A DNA stretch of 64,000 bases from Xanthomonas campestris pv. phormiicola (GCA_025666215.1 CP102593.1:2121001-2185000), one strand, 5' to 3'; positions 27,962 to 36,345 are shown, counted from the stretch's first letter. Made by a program: numbers and translations. The notes: generated from the sequence alone by a model not told the origin.

Positions 27962-28930
27962 ATGGCTTCCCCCGCCTCCCGCACCCTGCGCCTGATCGGC
28001 TTGCTGCAGACCCGCCGGGTCTGGGCCGGCGCCGAGCTGGCCGAACGTCTTGGCGTGGACCGGCGCAGCCTGCGCCGCGACATCGAGCGCCTGCGCGCGC
28101 TGGGCTATGCGGTGCAGGCCTCGTCCGGGGTCGGCGGCGGCTACCGGCTGGCCGCCGGTGCGCAGATGCTGCCGCTGCTGTTCGAGGACGACGAGGCGGT
28201 GACGGTCGCGGTGGCGCTGCACGCGGCCGCCGCCAGCATGGGCGGCCTGGAGGACACCGCGCTGCGGGTGCTGGCCAAGCTCGACCCGCTGCTGCCGGCG
28301 CGGGTCCGGCAGCGCGCCGGGGCGCTGCAGGCGGTCACCGTGTCGCTGGGCCAGGATCCCACGCTGCCGGACACCCAGCTGCTGATCGGCATCGCCAGCG
28401 CCTGTCGCGACCGGCGCCTGCTCGGCTTCGGCTATTGCGACCACGCCGGACGCGGCAGCCAGCGCCTGATCGAGCCGTTGCGCCTGGTCAATCATGGGCG
28501 CCGCTGGTATCTGCTGGGCTGGGACCGCGATCGCGCCGACTGGCGGACGTTCCGGGTCGAACGCATGCAACCGCCATTGCAGGCGGGCGAGGCGATCGCG
28601 CTGCGCCTGCCGCCGCGCGATCCGGCCGCGATGGTCCGCGACGCGATCCGGCACAGTCCGCTGCCGCTGCAGTTCGGGCTCAGCGTGCGCCTGCGCGGCA
28701 GCGTCGCCGAACTCGGCACGCGCATTCCGTCCTGGTGCGGAACCCTGGAGGCCGAGGAGGACGGCTACTGCCGGTTGACCATGCTGGCCGACGCGTTGCC
28801 GTGGCTGGCGGCGCAACTGCTGACCCTGGGCGTGCCGTTCGTGTCGCTGCAGGCCGATGCCGCGGTGACGGCCGGGCTGCGTGCCGCACTGGGCGAGCTG
28901 CTGGCGCAGTTGCCGGCTACGTCCGATTGA
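27962..28930 (+). CDS. YafY-type HTH/WYL-domain transcriptional regulator
   Basis: 322 residues. An HTH_11/DeoR-like winged helix at about 8-62 (LRLIGLLQTRRVWAGAELAERLGVDRRSLRRDIERLRALGY) is followed by a WYL domain with RRWYLLGWDRDRADWRTFRVERM and a C-terminal extension (WCX-like). WYL domains bind small ligands or nucleic acid. The gene is divergent from the glutathione transferase with a perfect inverted repeat between them, suggesting local autoregulated control. Confidence 0.88.
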   Translation: MASPASRTLRLIGLLQTRRVWAGAELAERLGVDRRSLRRDIERLRALGYAVQASSGVGGGYRLAAGAQMLPLLFEDDEAVTVAVALHAAAASMGGLEDTALRVLAKLDPLLPARVRQRAGALQAVTVSLGQDPTLPDTQLLIGIASACRDRRLLGFGYCDHAGRGSQRLIEPLRLVNHGRRWYLLGWDRDRADWRTFRVERMQPPLQAGEAIALRLPPRDPAAMVRDAIRHSPLPLQFGLSVRLRGSVAELGTRIPSWCGTLEAEEDGYCRLTMLADALPWLAAQLLTLGVPFVSLQADAAVTAGLRAALGELLAQLPATSD

Positions 28931-29046
28931 GCCGGCCGATCGCCCCGGGCGGGCGCGACGCGCGGCGCGCTGCGAAACGGGCGGCCGGTCCCGCTGCGGC
29001 TGCCGCGCACTTGGCAAGCGCCGGCGAAGTTGGGACACTCGCCGCC

Positions 29047-29997
29047 ATGAAGGGGATGCTGGGGCTTCTGGGGCTGGCAATCGCAACGCTGTCGGCACTG
29101 CCGGCCAGTGCCGGCACCCTGTACAAGTGCATCGGTGGCGACGGCGTGCCCAGTTACGTCAGCAAGCGCGTGGCCGGCGCCAGCTGCAGCGTGGTCGGCC
29201 GTTATGTGCCCGACCGCCGCTCCGCACGCCCCGCGCCCGCGGCTGCCGCAGTCTCCGCCGAGCGTGCGCCCAGCCGTGGTGTCATCGCGCTGGCCGCGCC
29301 GCAGTCCGGCGCCCCGGCCACCATCATCAGCACCCCGGTCGCGGCGCCGGTCGCCGCCAGCGTGGCGCCGAAGAGCGTGGCACCCGTGCCGGCCGCTGGC
29401 GGCGCCGCGCCGCGGCGGGTGGTCAGCGGTCAGGTCTATTCCTATATGAAGGACGGCGTGCGCCACTACACCAGCGCGCGGCCGACCCAGGTCGCCAGCC
29501 TCGGTGCGGTGCGCACCATCCGCTACAGCTTCATCGAGACCTGCTACGCCTGCGCCAATCCCGGCCTGAATTTCGGTACGGTGCGGCTGAACACCACCGC
29601 CTACCAGAGCGAGATCGCCGCCGCCGCGCGCGAGTACGGGGTCGACGAAGCGGTGGTGCGCGCGATCATCCATGCCGAGTCGGCGTACAACCCGATGGCG
29701 CTGAGCCGTGCCGGCGCGCAGGGCCTGATGCAGCTGATGCCGCCGACCGCGCGCCGCTTCGGGGTCAGCGATTCGTTCGATGCGTCGCAGAACATCCGCG
29801 GCGGCGTGCAGTACCTGGCCTGGCTGCTGAAGCGCTTCAACGGCAACCTCAGCCTGGCCGCCGCCGGCTACAACGCCGGCGAGGGCGCGGTAGACAAACA
29901 CGGCGGCGTGCCGCCGTACAGCGAGACCCAGCGCTACGTGCAGCGCGTCGGCGTGCTTGCCGACCGCTACCGCGGCGTGCTGGCGACGGCGCATTGA
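29047..29997 (+). CDS. Periplasmic lytic transglycosylase, SLT domain
   Basis: 316 residues. A signal peptide (LLGLAIATLSALPASA) is followed by a DUF4124-like segment (GTLYKCIGGDGVPSYVSK), an Ala/Pro/Val linker, another KDGVRHYTS segment and a C-terminal SLT domain (about 185-310) with the catalytic Glu in IIHAESAYNPMALSRAGAQGLMQLMP, NIRGGVQYL and AAGYNAGEGAV. It cleaves peptidoglycan glycan strands to anhydromuropeptides. The long low-complexity linker probably spaces the catalytic domain from an anchor or partner. Confidence 0.9.
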   Translation: MKGMLGLLGLAIATLSALPASAGTLYKCIGGDGVPSYVSKRVAGASCSVVGRYVPDRRSARPAPAAAAVSAERAPSRGVIALAAPQSGAPATIISTPVAAPVAASVAPKSVAPVPAAGGAAPRRVVSGQVYSYMKDGVRHYTSARPTQVASLGAVRTIRYSFIETCYACANPGLNFGTVRLNTTAYQSEIAAAAREYGVDEAVVRAIIHAESAYNPMALSRAGAQGLMQLMPPTARRFGVSDSFDASQNIRGGVQYLAWLLKRFNGNLSLAAAGYNAGEGAVDKHGGVPPYSETQRYVQRVGVLADRYRGVLATAH

Positions 29998-30026
29998 GGC
30001 ATTCTCGTCGCCGTCGTGCCGATGCA

Positions 30027-30056
30027 TTGTCTGCGCGTTAAGGGTTCCGCTACACT
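30027..30056 (+). promoter_or_regulatory. Probable sigma-70 promoter of petABC
   Basis: TTGTCT (30027-30032) and TACACT (30051-30056) are separated by 18 bp, about 80 bp upstream of the petA start. No other good -10 box is visible in this gap. Confidence 0.5.
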
Positions 30057-30134
30057 GCAGTGGATTTTATGCGGCTCGACCCCCACCGAGCCGCTGGCAG
30101 CCTCACGCTACCCAATCAAAAATCGGAGTGCCGG

Positions 30135-30758
30135 ATGGCCAACGATGGGGTCAACGATTCTGTGAATGCAGGACGCCGCCGCTTTCTCACCGCCACCACG
30201 GCGGTGGTGGGCGCGGTGGGTGCGGGTTTCGTCGCGGTTCCTTTCATCAAGTCCTGGAACCCCAGCGCCAAGGCCAAACTGGCCGGCGCGCCGGTCACCG
30301 CCGACATCAGCGCGTTGCAGGAAGGCCAGCGCCTGATCCTGGAGTGGCGCGGTCAGCCGATCTGGATCGTCAAGCGCTCCAAGGCGATCCTGGATGCGCT
30401 GCCGACGCTGGATGGGCGGCTCAAGGACCCCAAGTCCGAGGTCACCGACCAGCAGCCGGCCTACATCAAGGGCGAAGGCCGCTCGATCAAACCGGACATC
30501 TCGGTGCTGGTCGGGCTGTGCACGCACCTTGGTTGCTCGCCTGAGATGGTCGCCGAGATCCGCCCCGAACCCTACGACCCGGAATGGAAGGGCGGCTATT
30601 TCTGCCCCTGCCACAAGTCGCGCTTCGACATGGCCGGCCGCGTGTTCCAGGGCGTGCCGGCACCGATCAACCTGCTGGTGCCCCCGCATCACTACCAGGA
30701 CGACAACACGCTGATCATCGGCGTCGATCCGAGTTCGTCCGCGAAGGGGGCCGCGTAA
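30135..30758 (+). CDS. petA: Ubiquinol-cytochrome c reductase Rieske iron-sulfur subunit
   Basis: 207-residue Rieske subunit of the bc1 complex. The twin-arginine-like N-terminus GRRRFLTATT and one helix anchor it in the inner membrane. The [2Fe-2S] cluster binds through CTHLGC and CPCHKS. The start MANDGVND follows GGAG; the 25 residues of upstream frame lie over the promoter. petB begins 3 bp after the stop. Confidence 0.96.
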   Translation: MANDGVNDSVNAGRRRFLTATTAVVGAVGAGFVAVPFIKSWNPSAKAKLAGAPVTADISALQEGQRLILEWRGQPIWIVKRSKAILDALPTLDGRLKDPKSEVTDQQPAYIKGEGRSIKPDISVLVGLCTHLGCSPEMVAEIRPEPYDPEWKGGYFCPCHKSRFDMAGRVFQGVPAPINLLVPPHHYQDDNTLIIGVDPSSSAKGAA

Positions 30759-30761
30759 GCC

Positions 30762-32024
30762 ATGGCTGACAATCTCCTTACCCGCACCGCGGGCAACGTG
30801 TTCGACTGGGTCAACGAACGCGCGCCGGGGCTGATGCCGTTCTACCGCAAGCACGTCAGCGAGTACTACGCGCCGAAGAACTTCAACCTCTGGTACTACT
30901 TCGGTTCGCTGGCGATGGTGGTGCTGGTCAACCAGATCGTCACCGGCATCTTCCTGACGATGCACTACAAGACCAGCGCGGCCGAGGCGTTCAACTCGGT
31001 CGAGTACATCATGCGCGACGTGGAGTGGGGCTGGCTGATCCGCTACATGCACTCCACCGGCGCCTCGCTGTTCTTCATCGTGGTGTACCTGCACATGTTC
31101 CGCGGGCTGCTCTACGGCAGCTACAAGAAGCCGCGCGAGCTGGTGTGGATCCTGGGCATGCTGATCTACCTGGTGCTGATGGCCGAGGCCTTCATGGGCT
31201 ACGTGCTGCCGTGGGGGCAGATGTCGTTCTGGGGCGCCAAGGTGATCATCTCGCTGTTCGGCGCGATCCCGGTGATCGGCAACGGCCTGACCGAGTGGAT
31301 CATGGGCGACTACCTGCCGTCCGACGCCACCCTCAACCGCTTCTTCGCGCTGCACGTGATCGCGCTGCCGCTGGTGCTGCTGTTGCTGGTGGTGCTGCAC
31401 CTGGGCGCGCTGCACGAGGTCGGCTCCAACAATCCCGACGGCGTGGAGATCAAGAAGGGGCCCAAGGGCAACCGCTGGGATCCGAACAAGCCGGCCGACG
31501 GCATTCCGTTCCACCCGTACTACACGGTCAAGGACCTGGTCGGGGTCGGCTTCCTGCTGCTGATCGGCGCCTTCATCATCTTCTTCGTGCCCGCGTTCGG
31601 CGGCCTGTTCCTGGAGCACGACAACTTCACCGAGGCCAACCGCCTGGTCACGCCCGAGCACATCAAGCCGGTGTGGTACTACACGCCGTACTACGCGATG
31701 CTGCGGGTGGTGCCGAACAAGCTCGGCGGCGTGCTGGTGATGTTCTCGGCGATCGCGATCCTGTTCCTGGTGCCGTGGCTGGACCGCGCCAAGGTCAAGT
31801 CGATCCGCTACCGCGGCTGGATCTCGCGGGTGATGCTGGGCGTGCTGGCGGTGTGCTTCGTCTGGCTCGGGGTGATCGGGTCCGGTCCCGGTACCGATGC
31901 CAGCGAGACCATCATCGGGCGCGTGCTGACCGTGCTGTACTTCGGATTCTTCCTGACCATGCCGGTCTGGACCACGCTGGACCGGACCAAGCCGGTGCCG
32001 GAGCGGGTGACCACCCATGACTAA
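30762..32024 (+). CDS. petB: Ubiquinol-cytochrome c reductase cytochrome b
   Basis: 420-residue, eight-helix membrane protein carrying both b haems and the Qo and Qi quinone sites. Haem-ligand histidines sit in MHSTGASLFFIVVYLHMF and FALHVIALPLVLLLLVVLHLGALH. The Qo motif is PVWY (in HIKPVWYYTPYYAML) rather than PEWY, a variant reported in beta/gamma-proteobacteria as far as I recall. A short extra C-terminal helix region follows the usual core. A 50-codon ORF overlaps its end. Confidence 0.96.
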   Translation: MADNLLTRTAGNVFDWVNERAPGLMPFYRKHVSEYYAPKNFNLWYYFGSLAMVVLVNQIVTGIFLTMHYKTSAAEAFNSVEYIMRDVEWGWLIRYMHSTGASLFFIVVYLHMFRGLLYGSYKKPRELVWILGMLIYLVLMAEAFMGYVLPWGQMSFWGAKVIISLFGAIPVIGNGLTEWIMGDYLPSDATLNRFFALHVIALPLVLLLLVVLHLGALHEVGSNNPDGVEIKKGPKGNRWDPNKPADGIPFHPYYTVKDLVGVGFLLLIGAFIIFFVPAFGGLFLEHDNFTEANRLVTPEHIKPVWYYTPYYAMLRVVPNKLGGVLVMFSAIAILFLVPWLDRAKVKSIRYRGWISRVMLGVLAVCFVWLGVIGSGPGTDASETIIGRVLTVLYFGFFLTMPVWTTLDRTKPVPERVTTHD

Positions 32025-32169
32025 GCCCGTGATTGCCGTGCTGGCCTGCCCCGCGAGCGTTTCGTTGTTGTCTGCCATGAGCTGCCTGCTGCCGTTGCGG
32101 CAGATCGTGTTCTGGGGCCGGCAGGTGCTCGGCTCCTTGTCCGCTGCGATGGCGGAGGGCTCCCTATGA
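32017..32169 (+). CDS. Possible 50-residue ORF overlapping petB and petC
   Basis: An ATG at 32017, within the last codons of petB and in another frame, opens 50 codons ending in TGA at 32167-32169, which overlaps the petC ATG. The peptide begins MTKPVIAVLACPASVSLLSA, is mildly hydrophobic and then basic. A GGGTGA lies about eight bases upstream. It fills exactly the 141-bp petB-petC gap and could be a small protein, a coupling device or chance. I know no family match. Confidence 0.35.
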   Translation: MTKPVIAVLACPASVSLLSAMSCLLPLRQIVFWGRQVLGSLSAAMAEGSL

Positions 32170-32912
32170 GCAAGCGCCTGATGTCCGTCCTGGCCTGCTT
32201 CGCCTCCGCGCTGCTGTTGTCCGCCTCGGCGCTGGCCGCCGAGGGCGTCGCCACCCAGCAGGCCGGCAACGACCTCGGCGACCGCGCCTCGCTGCAGCGC
32301 GGCGCCAAGCTGTTCATGAACTACTGCTCCGGCTGCCACTCGCTGAAGTACCTGCGCTACTCGCGCATGGCCGAGGACCTGGGCCTGAGCGAGGACGAGG
32401 TGATGGCCAACCTCAACTTCACCGGCGCCAAGGTCGGCGAGCACATCGAGGCGGCGATGCCGCACGATGCGGCGACCAAGTGGTTCGGCAAGGCGCCGCC
32501 GGACCTGAGCCTGATCGCGCGCGTGCGCGGCACCGACTGGGTCTATACCTACCTCAAGTCGTTCTATCTGGACCAGTCGCGCCCGTTGGGCTGGAACAAC
32601 AAGCTGTTCGCCAACGCCTCGATGCCCAATCCGCTGTGGGAGCTGCAGGGCCTGCAGCAGCCGATCTACGGCAAGGCCGAGCAACCCGGCGTGGACAAGC
32701 CGGTGGAGCGGCTGCAGTTGGCCTCGCCCGGCAGGCAGACCCCGGCGCAGTTCGACCAGACGGTCCGCGACATCAGCAATTTCCTCGAATACGCCGGCGA
32801 ACCGGCGGCGCTGAAGCGGCAGAGCCTGGGCGTGTGGGTGGTGCTGTTCCTGGCGCTGCTGACCTTCCTCGCCTATCTGCTGAAGAAGGAATACTGGAAG
32901 GACGTGCATTAG
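32166..32912 (+). CDS. petC: Ubiquinol-cytochrome c reductase cytochrome c1
   Basis: 248-residue periplasmic c-type cytochrome with a C-terminal membrane anchor. A signal peptide cleaved after SALA precedes the haem motif CSGCH (Cys54, Cys57, His58). The probable Met ligand is in ASMPNPLW, and the anchor is LGVWVVLFLALLTFLAYLLKKEYW. GGAGG lies seven bases before the ATG, so it has its own strong ribosome site. Confidence 0.96.
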   Translation: MSKRLMSVLACFASALLLSASALAAEGVATQQAGNDLGDRASLQRGAKLFMNYCSGCHSLKYLRYSRMAEDLGLSEDEVMANLNFTGAKVGEHIEAAMPHDAATKWFGKAPPDLSLIARVRGTDWVYTYLKSFYLDQSRPLGWNNKLFANASMPNPLWELQGLQQPIYGKAEQPGVDKPVERLQLASPGRQTPAQFDQTVRDISNFLEYAGEPAALKRQSLGVWVVLFLALLTFLAYLLKKEYWKDVH

Positions 32913-32933
32913 CGTCGGCCGCGGTGCCGACGC
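32912..32933 (+). terminator. Hairpin at the end of petC
   Basis: GCGTCGGC-6-GCCGACGC, an 8-bp perfect stem starting at the stop codon, without a T-run. It may protect or terminate the petABC transcript imperfectly. Confidence 0.4.
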
Positions 32934-33081
32934 GTTGTCTGCATCGTTGCTGACCCGATCCCCTGTTCATCCTATTGGCTTTTGCGAGCGAGGGTTGCAC
33001 ACTCAGGGGCCGTGATGACCGTCAGCAGGGTGTTGGCGGCATCGATGCGGCCGGCGGATTCCGGTCGTCGGAGAGCCTTGA

Positions 33082-33717
33082 ATGGCGGCGAGTGTGCGTA
33101 TGCGAAATACCTTGACGTTGTTTTCTTCCACGGATGATGTGCTGTGCCACCGCGTCCGTCTGGTGCTCGCCGCAAAGGGCGTGACCTACGATTTCGTGGC
33201 GGTGGATCCGCAGAATCCTCCGGAGGACCTGATCGATCTGAATCCCTACCACTCGGTGCCGACCCTGGTGGAGCGCGAGCTGGTGCTGTACGCCGCCTCC
33301 GTGGTCAGCGAGTACCTGGACGAGCGCTACCCGCATCCGCCGTTGATGCCCGTCGATCCGCTGTCGCGCGCGCGCCTGCGCCTGGCCATGCTGCGCATCG
33401 AGCACGACTGGGTGCCGCAGGTGCAGGCGATCCAGCTCGGCAACAAGGCCCAGGCCGAAGCCGGACGCAAGCGGCTCAAGGAGCTGTTGACCGCGTCGGT
33501 GCCGTTGTTCAAGGCCAGCAAGTTCTTCCTCAATCCGGAAATGAGCCTGGCCGATTGCGCGATGGCGCCGATCATCTGGCGCCTGCAGGCGCTGGACATT
33601 CCGCTGCCCAAGGACGGCAAGGCGATCGAGGACTACGGCAACCGCATCTTCCGCAATCCCGGTTTCATCCGCAGCCTGACGGATCAGGAAAAGAAGCTGC
33701 GCGACCTGCCGGCCTGA
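33082..33717 (+). CDS. sspA: Stringent starvation protein A
   Basis: 211-residue GST-fold RNA-polymerase-associated protein used in starvation and stress. N-terminal thioredoxin-like part: LTLFSSTDDVLCHRVRLVLAAKGV...LNPYHSVPTLV; all-helical C-terminal half with PLMPVDPLSRARLRL. The GSH-contacting residues of true transferases are absent. Its usual partner sspB follows 79 bp downstream, and petABC precedes it as in many proteobacteria. GGAG precedes the start; an in-frame ATG at 33100 is an alternative. Confidence 0.93.
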   Translation: MAASVRMRNTLTLFSSTDDVLCHRVRLVLAAKGVTYDFVAVDPQNPPEDLIDLNPYHSVPTLVERELVLYAASVVSEYLDERYPHPPLMPVDPLSRARLRLAMLRIEHDWVPQVQAIQLGNKAQAEAGRKRLKELLTASVPLFKASKFFLNPEMSLADCAMAPIIWRLQALDIPLPKDGKAIEDYGNRIFRNPGFIRSLTDQEKKLRDLPA

Positions 33718-33796
33718 TGTTCCGGCCGCGCGTGGCGCATCCGGTTTTTCCCGCGTTGCGCCGGCGCCATTGCGTGCCGGCGCGTAGAATTGGCGC

Positions 33797-34231
33797 ATGA
33801 CCGACGATATTTCCCGCATGACCAGCCATCGCCCGTATCTGTTGCGGGCGCTGGTGGAGTGGATCAACGACAACGGCATGACGCCGCACATCCTGGTCGA
33901 TGCCGGCCTGCCCCACGTGCAGGTGCCGCCGAGCGCGGTCAAGGACGGCCGGGTGGTGCTCAACATCGCCGAGCGCGCGGTGGTGCGGTTGCAGATCGAC
34001 AACGACGGGGTCAGCTTCACCGCCCGTTTCGGCGGCGTCAGCTATCCGGTGCAGGTGCCGATGGCCGCGGTGCTGGCGGTGTACGCGCGCGAGACCGGGC
34101 AGGGCATGGCGCTGCCGGACGACATCCACGGCGCCACCGAGCCGCCGGGCGACGACACCCCGCCGCCGCGCCCCAGCGGCTCGGACGATGGCGCCGGCGG
34201 CAAGCGCCCGCATCTGCGCGTGGTGAAGTAA
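33797..34231 (+). CDS. sspB: ClpXP adaptor SspB
   Basis: 144-residue adaptor that delivers ssrA-tagged proteins to ClpXP. The compact ssrA-binding fold spans about 1-108 (YLLRALVEWINDNGMTPHILVDAG, VLNIAERAVVRLQIDNDGVSFTARFGG). A Pro/Asp/Gly-rich flexible linker and the C-terminal ClpX-docking peptide RPHLRVVK follow. Confidence 0.95.
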   Translation: MTDDISRMTSHRPYLLRALVEWINDNGMTPHILVDAGLPHVQVPPSAVKDGRVVLNIAERAVVRLQIDNDGVSFTARFGGVSYPVQVPMAAVLAVYARETGQGMALPDDIHGATEPPGDDTPPPRPSGSDDGAGGKRPHLRVVK

Positions 34232-34481
34232 GGCCAGCGCCGGCTGGCTGCGTTGGCGCGCACCGTGCCGGCACGGTGCGCGCCGCGATCCGTGTCGCGG
34301 CCGCAGTCCGCTGCGATCTGCTTCGCATGAGCGCTGCGAAGCTCTCCCTGCGCCCTGTGGAGCGCCATTGCGCGGCCTGGAGCCGTCATGTGCGACCGAA
34401 TGCGTCGCTGCGCAAACGGTCAGCGCTGCAGTGCCGCTCTCTTTCGCAGTGCTGCGCGCCTTCACCGCATGCCGCGGCGCC

Positions 34482-34832
34482 TCACTCGGGCGGCGTGCGG
34501 CCTTCGTGCAGCGCCGTCACCGTGGCCACCGAAGGGCCGGTGAAGGCGACCAGCTGGTCGCCGAGCAACACCAGGCGGCCGCTGTGGCGATCGACGCCGT
34601 CGTAGGAATAGTCGAAGCGGAAGCTGCGCTCGAAGCCGAGCCAGCCGTTGGGCAGGCGCCGCAGGCGCAGCCCGGTGCCGTGCACGCTCTGGTCCAGCCA
34701 CTGCACGTCGGCGGCCTTGCAGGCATTGCGGCCGAGCGTCTCGGCACGTTCGGCGGCCGCGCGCGAGGCGTTCCAGAACGCGAACACCGCGGCGCCGACA
34801 ATCATCCATAGGATCAGGCTTGGCATGGGCAT
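34482..34832 (-). CDS. DUF3301-family small membrane-anchored protein
   Basis: 116 residues. One N-terminal membrane segment (SLILWMIVGAAVFAFW) is followed by a soluble DUF3301 domain: GRNACKAADVQWLDQSVHGTGLRLRRL and FRFDYSYDGVDRHSGRLVLLGDQLVAF. Function is unknown for the family. Several ATG/GTG starts cluster at 34826-34835; 34832 is chosen. It is convergent with sspB. Confidence 0.8.
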   Translation of the reverse strand: MPMPSLILWMIVGAAVFAFWNASRAAAERAETLGRNACKAADVQWLDQSVHGTGLRLRRLPNGWLGFERSFRFDYSYDGVDRHSGRLVLLGDQLVAFTGPSVATVTALHEGRTPPE

Positions 34833-34873
34833 CACTGTAGCGAGACGCGGGGTGGAGCGGCAATGCTTGGTTG

Positions 34874-34908
34874 GGGACTCGGGACTCGGGACTCGGGACT
34901 CGGGACTC
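34874..34908. repeat. Five perfect tandem GGGACTC heptamers
   Basis: Five uninterrupted copies of the 7-mer GGGACTC lie between the DUF3301 gene and a REP/MITE. The copy number may vary between strains. Confidence 0.85.
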
Positions 34909-34969
34909 GAAGCCGGGGCCGGGGCTGGGATTCGAAGGAGCGCCGATTGCGAGCGCGACTCAAGGTCTC

Positions 34970-35102
34970 TTGTGGGAGCGACTTCAGGGCACCTCTAATA
35001 ACCCGAAAAAACTCGACTAAAACGCTCGCAAGTCATTGATGCGCATAGTGCCAAATTTTTAGAATCGAGGTTATTAGAGGTGCCCTTCAGTCGCGACGGG
35101 CC
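34970..35102. repeat. REP element split by MITE copy 2
   Basis: The halves TTGTGGGAGCGACTTCA (34970-34986) and TTCAGTCGCGACGGGCC (35086-35102) rejoin to TGTGGGAGCGACTTCAGTCG plus CGACGGGCC after removing the 99-bp element and one TTCA. This is the same REP family as at 16.3-16.5 kb. Confidence 0.85.
34987..35085 (+). mobile_element. 99-bp MITE, copy 2
   Basis: Same length, same 17-bp perfect inverted repeats and 95/99 identity to the copy at 16355-16453. The target duplication is TTCA (34983-34986 and 35086-35089), the reverse complement of TGAA at copy 1, because the host REP lies in the other direction. It separates the DUF3301 gene from the DUF2272 gene. Confidence 0.9.
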
Positions 35103-35182
35103 TCACCGACAAAGCCCGCTGCGACCGATGGATCGAGGCGAGCCGGTACGGATCCTGAAGGCCGCAAGCATTCGACAAAACG

Positions 35183-36280
35183 CTAGCGTTCCGGCAGCGG
35201 TTCGGTCGCTGACGGTTGTGCCCCCGGTGTCGCCGATGCGGCGGACGGTGCGGTCGGTACGGCCGGTGCGGCTGGCGCAGTGCCGGATGCCGGCGGTGGC
35301 ACCATCGGCGCGGCGGCTGGCGGCGCGGCCGGATCCACGGCGGGAACGACGCCCGGCGTCACCGGCGGCTGCACCTGCGCCTGCGCTTGCAGCTGCAGCA
35401 GCGCCGCCCAGTCCTGGCGATTGAAGTCGCACAGCTCCTCGTGGCCGGGCGTGCATTCCAGGCCGGCGCCGTCGTCGCCGACCTGGTCCTGCGCCAGCGG
35501 CGCTTCCAGCTGCAGGCGGCCGGCGCGGTCCAGCGGCAGCTTGCGCATGGTCACCGCGTTGAGCACGTTGCCGCCGATCAGGTACAGGGTGTGGTCGCCG
35601 CCGACGTTGGCCGCGATCACGATGTCGCAATGCGATTCCCACGGCAGCGCGCCGCCGCGCGCCAGCGCCTCGCGCAGGCCGGCCGCGCCCAGCGGTTGCT
35701 TGCGCCCGCGCAGGAAGCACAGCAGGTCGCCCGGCGCGGGCTTGTCCTGCTGCGGGTCGGCATAGCGGTAGGGCAGGCCGTCGGCGCCGGCCTGGTAGGC
35801 GGCGCGGATGTAGTCGATGTGCCGCACCGAGGTGTGGAAGCCGCCGACGCCGGCGCGCACCATCACCCAGGACACGAACGCCGCCGACCACGGGTTGTCG
35901 ACGATGAACGCGCGGCAGTCCGCCTGCCGGTAGCGCGAGCCGTCCAGCTGCTGGCAGCTGGCGGCGCCGTCGCTGCCGCCCATTGCGCCCAGCGTGCCGC
36001 TGTCGCGCCAATAGGCGGCCACGCGCTGCCAGGCCTCGATGCCGTGATCGGCGAGATAGCTGCGTTCGGCCTCGGTCACGCGCAGGCCGGCGAGCCGGCC
36101 GTCAGTGTCGATGAACGGCCGCCACCACAGCCGGTGCTCGTTGCAGGCGGTGCGCACGATGGCGACGGCGGCGGGCGTCAGGCCGAAGCGCGGCGGCAGG
36201 TCGCACACCTCCGCGGCGGCCGCGCGGCCGGCGGGAAACAGGGCGGCGGCACACAACAACGCGAACCAGGGGCGGGGCAT
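35183..36280 (-). CDS. DUF2272-domain secreted protein
   Basis: 365 residues. A signal peptide (FALLCAAALFPAGRAAA) is followed by a domain I recognise as DUF2272: CRAFIVDNPWSAAFVSWVMVRAGV, HIDYIRAAY, PAPGDLLCFLRG and ESHCDIVIAANVGGDHTLYLIGGNVLNAVTMRKLPL. The pattern is CHAP/NlpC-like, so cell-wall amidase-type activity is possible but unproven. The C-terminal 90 residues are a Pro/Ala/Val low-complexity tail. The nadC-trm112 pair lies upstream on the same strand. Confidence 0.78.
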   Translation of the reverse strand: MPRPWFALLCAAALFPAGRAAAAEVCDLPPRFGLTPAAVAIVRTACNEHRLWWRPFIDTDGRLAGLRVTEAERSYLADHGIEAWQRVAAYWRDSGTLGAMGGSDGAASCQQLDGSRYRQADCRAFIVDNPWSAAFVSWVMVRAGVGGFHTSVRHIDYIRAAYQAGADGLPYRYADPQQDKPAPGDLLCFLRGRKQPLGAAGLREALARGGALPWESHCDIVIAANVGGDHTLYLIGGNVLNAVTMRKLPLDRAGRLQLEAPLAQDQVGDDGAGLECTPGHEELCDFNRQDWAALLQLQAQAQVQPPVTPGVVPAVDPAAPPAAAPMVPPPASGTAPAAPAVPTAPSAASATPGAQPSATEPLPER

Positions 36281-36345
36281 CGGCGAACTCGGTGAACAGG
36301 GGGATGCGCGCAGCGTCGCAGAGCGGCGCGGCCGCGGCCGTGAAG

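Noticed and set aside
34860..35102. CRISPR-like repeat array
   Set aside because: The heptamers have no spacers and the larger repeats are a REP and a MITE; no cas gene is in the window.
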